Below are positions 22,191 through 34,855 of a stretch of 64,000 bases of DNA, in pieces. The notes under the pieces were generated by a model. That model searched no databases, was not told where the DNA came from, and saw only the letters and a list, made by a program, of their open reading frames with translations. Positions within the stretch are counted from its first letter, which is position 1. Each line of letters starts with the position of its first letter. Source of the stretch: Luscinia megarhynchos (lineage: Eukaryota > Chordata > Aves > Passeriformes > Turdidae). The stretch is from the NCBI GenBank assembly GCA_034336665.1, contig CM067592.1, positions 29,485,819-29,549,818 on the forward strand, read 5' to 3'. The position numbers and the translations under genes were made by a program.

Positions 22191-22590
22191 CTAATAAATA
22201 TGTATGAATGTGCATAAGGTCCTTTGTAAACTATTTACCTTATACCGTGTAACTCAGTTCTCATGTGACAATGAAAACAGTCATGTCTTGGTACAACCAT
22301 TGTCAAAACCTAGTTGTGCATACCAAACCTGCAATTATCATCCAAGAAGCAATACTATGTCGCTTAAGGCAATGCATAAAATATTTGGTCTGCATTTCAT
22401 TTGGACAATTTCATTTTATGATCATAAGCTGAGTGGTCTTTCATTGGAAACACAATGACAAAAATCTAGAGGAATTTTTCTTTTCTAGAGGAATATTTCC
22501 TCTGTAATGCTTACATTACTAACAGCTTTGGCAACTGAACCTAAGTCTGTTTGCCTCATTTGAGGTGACAATCGTGATGCCTTCATACTG
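22191..22590. other. Non-coding spacer
   Basis: Nothing recognised. The frame 22204-22458 has no supporting features. Confidence 0.35.
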
Positions 22591-22594
22591 ACAT

Positions 22595-23642
22595 CCATCC
22601 TTAGTCTGAGAACAGCTTCCAGAGCTGTGGTTCCCTGGTCCTGCTTTCAGGGAGTGTGGAGCTTAGCACAAGGGTGTGGCCAGGCTGTTATTCTGTACCA
22701 CCTCATTAATGTCGGGGATCATAGTTTCAGAAAGAAAGTGCAAGTGCACTGCAAGAAGTCCATCATTTTCCTTCCCTTTCTCGAGTGGAAAGGTGTCAGG
22801 ATCAGCTTTTTTTGCAGTCTTCCTCTGCAATTGCTGGTCCCCTTCCTGTTCCTTCAAGCTGCGCTGTCAGGATGTGGTGTTGAAGGAAAGAAGCAACAAG
22901 CCTGAGAGGCTGCCATGAGAAAAGAAGTGACAAGCCTGAGCCAACTGGAGTGCATGCCCCACTTTAAGGAAAAAAAAACAACAATGGTAGTGTGCCCATG
23001 TGTGTGTCCCACATCCAGAGGAGTTGAAGAACATGAGGGGGAAAAGGAGTGGAGGACCAGGAGCAGCTCTGGGGAGTGAAATGGGGCAGATCAGAGTGCA
23101 AAGGGACGAGCTGAGCCAAATGAACCACAGCTGAGCACAGCAGTTCAGAAAAGTGGGGAGTGCAGTGCAGGCAATGGAGCTTTTGAGGGTTTGTCCATCA
23201 TTGTTTTACATTTATATCTAGGGCTCAGGGATGGTAACTGCTGGCTGCAGGAGCCCCTTTGCCCTTCTCTTACCTTTGTCCTACAGTCATGCAACACAGA
23301 GTGCAGGAACAGCCTCCATCTAATCTTTGGGGACACCACATGGAGCTGGTAGTAGCACATGAATAGTTACCATCTTGTCTTTGTCCCAGCAGCCATGTGG
23401 AACTAAGTAAAGGTGGTGAACTCCGTTTGTTTTGGGTTTTTTTTGGGGTAAAGCACCTCTTTCTTTGTATACTTTTGTTATTAGCTGACTGCTGTTATGG
23501 CGAATTTCTTATTCCACTGCTTTTTTCTTTCATTAAATTGTTATCACAATCCACGCTCTCTGCCTTTGTCCCTCTCTTACTGGAAGGAGGGGGGAAGGGG
23601 AGCAGTGGGAGTTTAATTTGCACCTGGTGTTAAACCACCACA
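22595..23642 (+). mobile_element. Probable solo LTR of an avian endogenous retrovirus
   Basis: The 3' half is diagnostic. An ATTAAA polyadenylation signal at 23533 is followed by CTCTCTGCCTTTGTCCCTCT, a G-rich GGAGGGGGGAAGGGG stretch, and a terminal GGTGTTAAACCACCACA ending at 23642. AAACCACNACA ends are typical of ERVL-type LTRs in birds. The 5' limit is a guess from the change in composition near 22600. I could not find a matching target duplication. There is no internal retroviral sequence on either side, hence a solo LTR. Confidence 0.6.
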
Positions 23643-25942
23643 ACTGCTTTCAATCTAGACAATTGGTGACTAACTTACCAATTCTGTCTAAATCAGGTCT
23701 AGTCTCCTCCACAATTGTCTACATAGGTGGTATGAGAAGGTTTGCAAAACCAAGGACCACAACAGTATTGTTGGAATGTCCTTATTTTTTGCATAGGCAG
23801 AAAATTCATGTTATGTCAAATAAATTTGCAATGGTCTCTATCACAAGGAATTCAGATTCTGAAAGCAGCAGGCTTGCAAAGAGCCAAACAGAAATCATTT
23901 CTGTACAGATTAAAACAGTTTATCACAGGCAGCACAGCAGAATTCCACATTCTATAAATAGAGAAGTACTGTATTTTATAATACAAACTTGAATTACATG
24001 TCTGGGGCAGAAAACCACCATGAGTTTCCTACCAACCTTCCCTGGTAGATACTGTTAGCATCTGCCTAAGCCTGCTCTTCTTGATATATGGCAAGTATAT
24101 GTAAGTCTTCTGTCCTGTCATCTATCTAAAAAAGTATGTGACCTATATATTAGTAGGGTTTGATGTTAGCATAAGTAAAAGTCTGCACTTACAGCAGAGG
24201 TCATTTGGATCTTGTGCTTATAAGATTTCATTTTATAAATATTGTAATATGAAACATTTAAAATCCTAAATTCTTGCCAACACCTCCCATATTCTACAGA
24301 GTTTACATGGATAGAGAATCTAAAAATATATGAGTCAGTATGTGATTTTTAATGCCAGAACACACTGGAAGCTCAGAGATGGCCTATAAAACTTAGTGAT
24401 GTAAGTTCACACTTACTTGAAAGGAGGGGCTTTAATGGAACTGCTTGCGTCAGTAGGTGCTTATCAGCGTGAGCTAGGCCTCCACAATCTGGCGTTTTGA
24501 AGAAAATTGCTTCTCTGAGTTTCAGGTGGCACATTATGCAACCCGGTACTGCAGCACCTGCAGTGCATGATATAGAACAACATATGCTTGTCTTATGGCA
24601 CCGTTTATTTAGAAATAGCACACCACACATCTCATGCTAAAAAGAAGAACAAAATAAATCAACACATTTGTTTTCTGAACAACCAACTGTTTTAAGCCCG
24701 TGGTTTTTAAAGTTTTTTTGGTTCAGTTTGTTTGATTTTTTGGGGGGGATGGTGATGCCAGTTTGGTAATATGCTCCTTAAACAATTTTATTGCATTTAC
24801 TACAAAATGATGCTTTAATCAAATCAAAAGAAGAATTTGGGAAAAAATAAGATTCTCTGAATATTTTCAGCACATAATTAATGGTTATAAAAGCAGCACT
24901 ATATGCTTCCCTAGGTGTTAACATCAAAATTAGTAGTAGAAAATACTCTGTGCCTCTGCTTGAAGTGCTGCTTGTGACTATCTTCTTTTTTCTGAAATTA
25001 ATTGGTGATGAAATTCAATCCATTCTGTTTTGTGATCTCAATGGTGTCCTGTGATAAACATCAGTATACACACTCTTTAGAACTATTAGGCATATTGCCA
25101 GCATGAAATTCAAGGAAGGGTAAACAAAATTTTATGTGAATTATTTAAAATGAGAAGGAGGGAGGCCAGAAATTCTAGTTATCACTGCTTATGGGAAAAA
25201 TCCTAAACTATGTAAAGGCCAGTTGGGATAGCAGTAGAAACTAGGACCTAAACATAAAATTAAATGCCCTAATACTGAGTTGCCTTTGGCATAACTAAAC
25301 CCAGCAAAACCAGCACAGCAGCAAAATGTGAAGAAAAGAGAAGTGTGTCTGTAGCAGTGAAACTGGTGACATACACTCCCTGGTTTTCCTCCTGGACATA
25401 AGCCATAATCTTCATATGTGTGATGAGACGAAGCAAGGTACAGTTAACTTGTAGTTCAATAATCAGTGGAACAACTTCATCAGTTCTTACCTGGAAACAC
25501 TATAAGGAGCAGATTAAGCATGGAGCAGGAGATTTGGTCTGGCTAATTACTACAGAGTGAGAAACCAAAGGGAAAATTTTAAGGGCTGGAGATGAAGATC
25601 TGCAGGGTCAACTCATATTGATTGATTTCCTGATTTTTTTATTTCCCTGAGAGCCAAGCGTTCAGGCGGCAGGGCCTAAAAGTTAGTTTTGCAGACCACA
25701 GCCATAGCATTTCAGCTTGTGTTTACTTTAAGAAAAATGTGTTGTGCTTTGCACGAGTAGACTATGAAACATCAGAAAAGAAGCAAAGGACTGGAACCAT
25801 TGAATAAGAAGTAGCTCCAATTTTAAAGAGAAAAATAGTACAGAATGGTAAAAAGCCAGAAAAAGTGCAAAGCTGGAGGGTAGAAACACGGGCAAGTAGG
25901 GATAGAGATCATTATGTCATCAAGAGGTCATAACTTCTCCAG
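23643..25942. other. Non-coding stretch
   Basis: No gene is supported. The 124-codon frame 23618-23992 begins inside the LTR end and has no recognisable motif. Confidence 0.45.
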
Positions 25943-26225
25943 CTGTCTTGTTAATTCCTAACCCTGTCACTAAGCTCCTGCATGAGGAATTTCTAAGACT
26001 AGATTCAATGCTACAAGGTCTTGCTAGCATAAGGAAAACTCGAAGTAATCCTACTTACACACTGACTTCAGAGCTTCTACATGTAATAAAAGATATTCAA
26101 ACACAATCGTCTACTAGAGAAAATGTTGACCCTACAACCAAACAAGAATTATTCAACATTTACAGTGTCATATCTGATACATGTAAAAAGTTAGCAACCA
26201 TCATTCAGCTAAGTGTTGCTTTGGG
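25943..26225 (+). CDS. Candidate internal exon of an unidentified protein-coding gene
   Basis: An open frame runs from 25906 to the TGA at 26227 in otherwise AT-rich, stop-dense DNA. An AG (25941-25942) after TAACTTCTCC could be a 3' splice site, and GG|GTGAAG at 26224-26231 a 5' splice site, giving a 283-bp exon. The ~93 residues look like real protein: helix-forming, amphipathic, one Cys, no Trp (HEEFLRLDSMLQGLASIRK, SELLHVIKDIQ, TTKQELFNIYSVI). I do not recognise the family. The acceptor pyrimidine tract is short and no other exon was found in the window. Alternatives are a retrocopied 3' exon ending in the A26 run at 26862, or chance. Confidence 0.4.
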
Positions 26226-26227
26226 GT

Positions 26228-26856
26228 GAAGAGTAGACAGGAATATTTTCCTCCACTATTATTCCCTGGAAGTCAGTAGTCTATACATATTCTTTCTGAC
26301 ACGCAGCAGTGCTAGTATTTTTAGGCTATAAGGCCATCCTACTATTCTTTGTGTGCCTTCTTCTGCAGTGCAGAGTACCTCCTCTGTACAGTACATGCAT
26401 CTAAGGTAGTATCCTCACATATGCGCAGAATTACAAAACTTGCTGTGCTTTGAGACAATTTTTCCTCCATTTCTGCTGTATTCTTTACTGTTTTCATGAA
26501 TGGTAGTTCTTAGAAGTTTCAAATACATTGCTTTTTTCTTCCTCTTGCTAACTTTTACAATTATTTATAATATTACTTTATATGTTCCTCAATGACCTTC
26601 TCCTAGCAGCTACAATTCCAGCAACCTTTTTTACAAAGATGTTAATATAGTTGCATTAGCTAAGGAATTTTCTTGTTTCCTAGCATATAAGGCAGGGAAT
26701 GACCACACAAATAGTTGTAGTAAATGTTTTAAAACTATATTTTAAAAAATGACTAGGTTCTCGTGAAGATGAAAGGTTCCATAACTTTAATATATACGCT
26801 CTTCTGTGGTATGATTCTCAGGAAAAAAAAAAAGCATGAAAAGAATGCCTTAATTA

Positions 26857-26887
<31 letters not shown>

Positions 26888-27728
26888 GGAAAAAGAACGA
26901 AGTATGTAAATGGTATTAGGCAGAGTCTTTAAATATGCAAAATAATGCTTTGATTTATATGCACTCTTCAAACCATGGAGTCTGTGGAATTTTTACAGAA
27001 GTAAAATTGTGTTCTATCTTCTTCCTTAATGAGGAATCAGTTTTTACTTAAAAACTTGACTCTAAAATTTCTTCTTCTACCAAAACCAGGTTAATTTGTA
27101 AACAGCAGAATCTAAGACCCTGTTCCTCCACACTAATATCAGTTAACAAGATGGGTTTGGATTCTGACAGTCTTTACATAATTCAAAATGGTAGGCCTCC
27201 TACAGTCAAAAATAAGTAAAGCAAATATCGTGCCCAAAGCCTGTACTGATCAGTAATCCAGTGCCTAAAACTGTGTTCAGAAACATTTTTCCTTTAGTTC
27301 ACACAGAAAATGGACCTATATTGAAGAATGAGATGTAAAATTTAGAGTTACAAGAAGTCCTTTAGCACTAATCAGTCCTGGCCCACGGATCAAAAGTATG
27401 CAATACTCTAGTTATTTAAGTAAGATATTTAAAATTTACATTTCATGATATTTAAAACCTCACATTTCGAACAGATATATTTAAAAAAATTAAGATTACT
27501 TGAATATTTAAAGGATCAGAAGTTTTCTAGAAAATAAGAGAACAATGATCAATGTTGTATGAAACTTATTTCCCATATATATATTGACAATTTCTTGATA
27601 TTTAATGTATAGTATTGTATGAAATATAATATGAATAAATGAATTGGTTTAATCTTCTGCATGATTGCAGATTGGTTTAATCTAAAGAAGGCATGAAAAT
27701 GCTCTGATACAGAGCATTTTACCAGACT
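26228..27728. other. Non-coding stretch downstream of the candidate exon
   Basis: No gene. Contains the A26 tract listed separately. Confidence 0.4.
26862..26887 (+). repeat. A26 homopolymer
   Basis: Twenty-six A in a row, preceded within 10 bp by ATTAAA at 26853. This would fit a retroposed mRNA tail on the + strand, but simple slippage is equally possible. No flanking direct repeat was found. Confidence 0.9.
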
Positions 27729-27888
27729 AAATGGATCATAGTATAAATAAGAGACAGATGATAGGTATATGAAGTTAATGTTTCACTGTAGGAAACCCTG
27801 AAAGCAATGCCAATGTGTCAGATAGCGAGAAAAATAGATGGAAAATAATTGAGAAGGGTGATTTGAACTTTCAGATTCCCGTCAAATA
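27729..27888 (+). repeat. Local direct duplication, copy 1
   Basis: Similar, by eye about 80%, to 29063-29228 in the same orientation. Shared blocks include AAATGGATCA-AGTATAAATAAG, AACCCTGAAAG-AATGCCAAT, TGAGAAAAATAGAT-like and CAGATTCC-G-CAAATA. It has none of the marks of CR1 or an LTR. Confidence 0.75.
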
Positions 27889-29062
27889 CAGATTCCTGGT
27901 TTGATATAGATATATTTATATAGATATATATTGATATATTCTTCCTATTTTGTTTCAGTACCACAGAGAGGATGAAGGTCAAGGACTTAGAAAACAAATA
28001 ATATTTGGAGTTTAGGAATGAATCAAGGATAATGCAAATTTGATGCTGATTTTCTTTTGAGTTTTGCCTCCAAAGAGATGGAATTTCCTATCAAAACCCA
28101 TTTACATTACATTTTCAGCAGTTTGGGGATCTTCTGAGGAATATATCGAGACTACTAAGCTCACCATTTTTAGTGAATTTGCTTTCTGGTCAGCAAAGAT
28201 GGGAGCTGTTACCAATGCAGAAGATCTTTGATCTCTCCAAGCACAGTATCACATCTCAGCTTTTGAGTTCCTTTGAACTGTCTAAACTAACAATTTATCA
28301 CACACTTCATTAGTGTGATGAATAGCGCTTTCCTATCCTGTATTGAAGTATTTAATTGTCCTTAATGAAAAGGGATCCCCGTTTTTCATATTCAGAACTT
28401 TCATGAATCCTGACAGCAGTGGTCAGTCTATCTGGCATCATTATTTCTATAAGCCTCCCTGTAGCATCAGCACAGAATTGAGATGTTCTAGGTACAGAGA
28501 AAAGAGGCATGGCTACATTTTGTGCAGCAGCTGAGACCATATTTTGATGTACCACTGTTTAAGTGCTGGAACAGTTCAATAACACCTAATGATGTGGTCA
28601 GTCTGAATTGGTATCCCCTGTAGTACACTGACAAATAACATCAGTCTTTACAGTGATGCCTTGTAGTAGTTGCTTATACCTGTTTTTAGAGTTTCACACA
28701 ATGAACAAATAGGTATAGATTCTTATCTGAATCTGACAGATGAAGTTCTCTTTCAATGCTAACTGTGTGCAGCCTGCCACCAGGTGATGGATTAGCCGAG
28801 GTTCAGAAGCAGTATACCATATCAAAGTTCCCAGTGCGGTGCCGTGTGAGATGACTTCTTGAAAAGTTTAAAGTATGAGATAGTGAATAGCAAATTCTGG
28901 TCTTTCTTTCCTCCTGTCCTTCAAGTTTAAGAAGACCCTGAAAAAAACAGGTTGAGCTGAAGTATATACGGATAACTTAAACAGTAATTGGGAAAAAAAA
29001 AATTACTTTGTTTTTTGCAATTTTATACCCTTCTGAAGCTCCTCAGCACTTCCCAAAAGAGC
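27889..29062. other. Non-coding spacer between the duplicate copies
   Basis: AT-rich (a TATAGATATAT cluster at 27903-27940). No gene. Confidence 0.4.
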
Positions 29063-29228
29063 AAATGGATCACAGTATAAATAAGAAGCAAATGATAGGC
29101 ATATCAAGTTAACTTTTCACTTGTTAGTAACCCTGAAAGTAATGCCAATATGTCAGAAGATGAGAAAAATAGATAGAAAATACTTGAGTGTGTTTTGAGC
29201 TGTCAAAAGGCAGATTCCTGCCAAATAA
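29063..29228 (+). repeat. Local direct duplication, copy 2
   Basis: Partner of 27729-27888, offset by about 1.33 kb. Scattered substitutions and small indels suggest an old event. Confidence 0.75.
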
Positions 29229-30871
29229 TGCACTAGTATAAAGAGGAATGGAGGGCAAAGAGGCTTCTAATGCTTTGCTACTCTTCCATTGACTTTTCTC
29301 TGAGATGGTGACTGCAAGATTACCTTCTAGAAACCATGAAAAGTGTCACAAGTAGGAAATTTCTTAGCATTATTATCTTCTTTCTCTGAATCTTTGAAGT
29401 TTAATTATTGTTTTTTGTATGCTATACTACTTAATTTTATTATATTCCAATCTTCCTGAGCTGCTCACCACAAATGGAGAAGACAAGGCTATGCACTATA
29501 TTTCCTTTGTAATCTACATTACTGCAGGATTTACTTCTTAGGATGTGGCACTATTACCACATCCTGCTGTAGCTTTTTTATGTTTGAGGTGCCTTTTGCT
29601 TGGCTAAAAGCAACTCTGAATAGCAAGTGCCTCAAAAAAGAAAAAGGTATGTCTTTTCTCTTCTGAAACTAAGTTTTCCTGGGATATCTTGTTCTCAGCT
29701 ATGTGTGCTTTCTTCCTTTCTTTTCTCTCCTCTGTGGTAAGAAGAAAAAAAGACCAGACTTCTGTGATGTCTTAAGATCAAAATAAAAAAAAAAAACAAC
29801 AAACAAACCAAAGCAAGCAAGCTGAACCCCCAACCATTTGTCTCATTGCTTTCAGTCCGTAGAAAAGAACAATATAGATTCTTGATAAAGCTTTTGCCTC
29901 CGGAACTGCAGAATGGCAAAACACTATTGCGTTATTACAATGACCTCTTTATTTCCTGCCTGTCAACTGGAGCACATGAATTTTGAAAAAAAATAAACTA
30001 GAAATACTTTTTCCTTGCAGTTTGTTTCCAGAAGCCAATAATCCATGTTACATGAGCACCACCAATTCCATAATACTTATTTGATGGTACTTTTTGTCTG
30101 CCCTCTGTTTAATGCTAGAACTGTTAAAAAATATTTTATAGGATACATATTTTTTCTTCCACAACAGAAATATCACTAACCTACATATCCTCTGTGGTGT
30201 CTAAACACTTGCTTTATGCTTCTGTGTGCTCCTCAGCTGTCAGCTAGATTCATAGCCCTTGATAAACTTTGTTTAAAAGCTTATTCTAGCCTTCTTCAAT
30301 ATAAAACAAAAACCCTGTAGAAAAGCAGTCATTTGATGAGATGATAGTCATCTGAGCATGTAAAAAAAATCAGTTTGAGGAATTTCTTGGGGGTTGTTTT
30401 TTTGGAAGTGTGAGTTCCGAGATCCAGCGAAAAGTAAGGTATTCACAAAAAATAAGGTACTTGCTTTTGAAATGTGTCACTCGGTGTGTGCTGCCCTGAA
30501 AATTTTGTGTTCCCCATATCTAAATTTTCTTTATATTAGTGTTATTTAACCCTTTGAATGTATACCTGAGAAGTGCATGCACACACACACATGCACAATC
30601 ACACAATGCATTTTCACCTCGATCACTGGCAACTATTAGAAAATTTACATCGTCCTAGAATGTAGTGTACTGCAACATGGAGAATGGGATTATGTCCATC
30701 TGACTACTGTAGCATTGTAAATTAACTAGGTTACAAGAAATGCTTCAGACCTTCCAAACTCATTAAGCAGTCATTAAGCAGTTTCCTTGCTTAGAATTGC
30801 CCAAAAAGATCCTTCTAGACATTCATAACATGTTGTAGTGCAGAGTGCTATGTGTACAAGTTGTCATTGTC
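29229..30871. other. Non-coding stretch
   Basis: No gene. A perfect 9-bp stem with an 8-nt loop (AGGATGTGG...CCACATCCT) lies at 29540-29565. A short CA run is at 30582-30590. Confidence 0.45.
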
Positions 30872-31200
30872 AAAGAACCCCAGAATTACTGAAAAATTTG
30901 GGTAGGAAGAGACCTGTGGAGATCCAGTCCAACCCTCCTGCCAGGGCAAGGTCACCTACAGCAGGTGACACAAGATTGCATTCAGGTTTTAAATATGTCC
31001 AGAATGGGAGACTTCACAAGCTCCCTGGGCAGCCAGTTTCAGTACTCTACTGTCCTCAATGTAAAAATGCCCTTCCTCATATTGAAGTGAAACTTCTTAC
31101 TTTTTAATTTATGATCCTCGTTTTTCAGCGTATCTCTGGGCACCATTGAAAAGAGTTTGGCACCATCCTCTTGGCACCTGCCTTCAATCTTCATGCAAAA
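30872..31200 (-). mobile_element. CR1 3' UTR fragment
   Basis: Read on the + strand it is the complement of a CR1 3' end: CCTGTGGAGATCCAGTCCAA, the GGTCACCTACAGCAGGT block, CTCCCTGGGCAGCC near 31021, TTCCTCAT-TTGAAGTGAAACTTC and TCTCTGGGCACCATTGAAAAGAG. It contains no coding part. The terminal octamer repeats have decayed. Confidence 0.85.
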
Positions 31201-31310
31201 AGGCCATTAATTGTTCTATTAGCAAGACCAGATTTCTTCATTAGGTACATTAATCAAAGCACTTGACTAAACACCTAGTGGTTTTACAGAGGAATGTAGA
31301 CAGGCCAGAT

Positions 31311-31590
31311 TAATGGGTCAGGGACAGCAGCATGAGATTCAGCAAGTGCTGGATTCTACACTTTGTTCACAACAACCTCATGCAGCACTTAGGGAAGACC
31401 AGAAAGCTGCCAAGGAGAAGGACCTGGGGATGCTGGTGAACAGCAGATGAACTTGAGCCAGCGTGTGGCCAGGTGGCCAAGAAGGCCCATAGCATGATGG
31501 CCAGTATCAGAAATAATGTGGGCAGCAGGACCAGGGCAGGGATTGTCCCCTTGTCCTGGGAGCTAGGGAGGTTGTTCCTCACCAAAGAGT
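31311..31590 (+). mobile_element. CR1 fragment, end of RT frame
   Basis: Encodes CR1 ORF2 C-terminal sequence with frameshifts (AAKEKDLGMLVNSR, then AKKAHSMMASIRNNVGSRTRAGIVPL near 31473). It faces the opposite way to the CR1 piece 110 bp upstream, so they are two insertions or an inverted one. Confidence 0.75.
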
Positions 31591-34500
31591 ACTTGACAGT
31601 ACAAGCTGGAAGTCTGCATATAGAATACTTTCAAATAAACCTTGAGGAAGGCGTAGTATTAATTTCTGCTTGCCCTAAGGCACTCTATATTCCTATGTAC
31701 CAGTAGGTGTGCAAATAAACTTGATTCATAAATAGAAGCCAAGACATTTGAAGCCAAAAGGGTCTATACAATTTTGTAAATTGCTGAATATTCTAAAGTC
31801 AGCTTTACTGAATTTTCCTCATCGTCAAAAGAATGCAATTTTTCTACACCATATAGTGCAATAAAGATTTCCAGGTTTTTTTCAAACAAGCAGTTCTTCT
31901 GGCTCCTGTTGCCAGAAAGTGCTTTGCTTTGGTAACGAATTAAGCAATCTTCTTGTGTACGCTTGTAATGGACTTTGGGTGCTTAAGCTGAGATATGATT
32001 CAAAATATCAGATATTATTTGCATAATACAGGAAAATAAGGTGTCTTTTGCCTTATTTTTGTACATACTGATGTGTTAGAAAAATTTATGTTTTAGCATT
32101 TTATTTTCAAGTTGTTACTTATGTTTTGTGTCATTCCTCATAGTTTATGCTGTGTGTTGCATAATTTATTTCTTTACGTTGCTTCAAGTTTATTTTCTTC
32201 TGAAAATTTTCATTCCCCATATACTTGAGAGGACTAACACTATATTTTATGTAGAGAAGAATGCACTCCATTCTTTTATCATCATGCATTGTATGCATTG
32301 TTCTTATCTTAATGCAAACATCCTTCAATTAATATGATTGCTACAGTTAATAAGGGTGTGCTACTGCTCTCTTTAGTCTACCTGAGAAAATAAAATCCAT
32401 TTGTTGTGTGTTACCTGGTCTTTGGCAGTTGTTTTTCACCTTGTTGGGATACAAAACAATCTCTTTGAGGCAAGACAAGTTGTCACTTTCAGTTACTGTG
32501 GGTGAGTATGATATGGCATGCAAAATTGCACACCATGTTGTTACAGCCTGAAAAATAATGGGTGTCACCACTGTAATTGTTGATAAAAATTTGGTGTTTG
32601 ATACTTAAATCAATTACCTATCAAAAAGGTCTTATGTCAGAGTCCTTTCTAGGAAGAATCTAATATAGCTTACTGACCCACAGTCAATCAACCTATATAA
32701 TGAATGATGAGTCCATGAGGAAGCATACTATACAATCACAGTATTTCTGTGTTTCAATCCATTCAACAACTTTTAAGGAGTGAAAATTATGTTCAATATT
32801 CATAGCGAATAATAAAAGTAAAAACTGTCTTTCCCTAAGTATGGTGATTACATATTTCAATGATAACCAGTCATTTCAAGAAGAGGAAAATAGTGCTACT
32901 TGTAAAAAATGGAAATGGATAGAAAAATCTGTGTTAGAGAAAAAATACTGAAAATCCCAGAGAAAAAAATAATTTATGCACTATATAATTTTAAAAATTC
33001 CGGAAGGTCATAGTCAGCCTGACTGATAACATCAAAGAGAAAATAGAACAAGAACAGAATCAGCTATATGGGCTATTTAGCTGTGAGAAGAGAAGGTACT
33101 AACCCAGGAACAACTTAGTACATTTAGGGCAGTACTGAGCTCTGTGTGGGAAGCTGAGTGAAATGGCAGAAAACTGTTATAGCAGATGAGATCATGAGGA
33201 TGTTTTTTATTTATTTCTTAACCTTTTTTTGGGCCAAACCCAGAAAAGCTGATTCAAGATGGAATTTGTACATGGTAGAAATAATGAAGAACTAATTGTA
33301 TAATAAACAACAATAAATAAAGGCCCAGAAATGGTATGAATAAATTAATAACTTTAAATTTTATGACTTTTGAAATGGTAGGGTACAAAGAGGATAAGTG
33401 GTGACTGTTTAGTCCACCTGAAGCAAGTGCTGAACTTCCATTTGAGCTTATGCAAGAAATATAATCAGTGAGTCAGAGTGAGAACCACAAACTCATTTCT
33501 CTAGCAAAATTTTGTACCTGACATGGAGATGGGGAAAGACAGGAGAGAGAGGTTTGTTTTGCAGCCTGGGAGGTTAGTGTGAATTATAACAGCCCCTAGC
33601 TTGGAGGAAAGTTCTAGTTTTGTGGCCTGTGGGTAGAACTCTAAATTTCCATCATGACCACCTATGTCCTATTCATAAGATCATAGTGACAGCCCTTCTT
33701 GTCCTTCTTGGTGGTTTTCTTACTCACTACAACCTCATCAGGCTCTCTTTATAATATAGACTGCTTAACCCTGAATTAGAGTGGAATACCTGCCTCACCT
33801 CCCCAGACACTTCCATGGGGAGGCAGAGCTGGAATCTAACAAACTTCACCTCACACAAGACTTTGTTTTCAGACAATATGGTTCTTCAGAGAAAATAGAA
33901 AAAATAAAGGTGTTGGATGAAGCTGAATAGAGAGTCACCTTGAAAACCTAGCTGAAAATAGATCATCACTTTCACCAAAGCTATGGCAAATGTTCTTGAA
34001 TATGTGCAGATTGAGTTATCAGTAAATTTTTAAAAAGTGCAATGGCAAACACAACATTTTTCTGCAAATCTGATCACTCTGTAAATGAGCAGCAATGTAA
34101 CAGTAAACAACAACAACATTGGAAACATTGTATAGCTATAGAAGAGATACTGCAATGAAGAGATGCAGATCACAACTATTGTAGGAGAGAAGGTATTATG
34201 ACAGTATATTGAAAAGCACTCATTTGAAAGTGTAGGTACAATTAAATTCAATTACCTAACCAATATTTAATATTTTCTTATATTTTTGTATACATAATTA
34301 TTTGTTAAATAAAGAGAGCAAATTTGCAAACTTTTTTTATTTTCTGTTTTGACCTGACATAAATCATCAAGTAATGTTAATTTTCCAGTATACTCTTCTC
34401 CTTGATAGTCATACTTTCACTATATTTAAAGAGAACTAACAATGTTTCCTTTTACTTTTGATGGAGAATAAATTAATTTCAAAATGGACTACACTAATTT

Positions 34501-34819
34501 CAAAAATGGAATATCATACAAATGCCTACCTTATCTCAGAAAAACCAGCAAACAAGCAAACAAAGAAAAGAAAGAAAGGAGCAAAAAATCCAATTTGGAG
34601 GTCATTATTAAGTTTCTTCTCCTGCACTGTCATACAAAAGATGCTAGAGAAAAACAAACCAATAAATCATTGTGTTTATACATCTAACATATATAAAGGT
34701 TCAGCCAGCTGTCAGTGCAGTAGGGAACCTCAGCTGAATTGGCCTATTTCTTACCTGGTATAAAATTCCTGTCTCCTTCTCCACTAATTATACCTTTAGA
34801 GACTATTCATATTTGCTAA

Positions 34820-34826
<7 letters not shown>
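31591..34826. other. AT-rich non-coding stretch
   Basis: No gene or known repeat. A CCTCCCC...GGGGAGG hairpin lies at about 33798-33823. Confidence 0.45.

Positions 34827-34854
<28 letters not shown>
34827..34854. repeat. TG dinucleotide microsatellite
   Basis: About 14 uninterrupted TG units following TATATA. Confidence 0.95.

Positions 34855-34855
<1 letters not shown>

Noticed and set aside
21989..22217. Tyr/Ile/His repeat frames on both strands
   Set aside because: Produced by the TA/CA microsatellite.
23618..23992. 124-codon frame as a gene
   Set aside because: It starts inside an LTR end and has no motif, splice support or codon signal.
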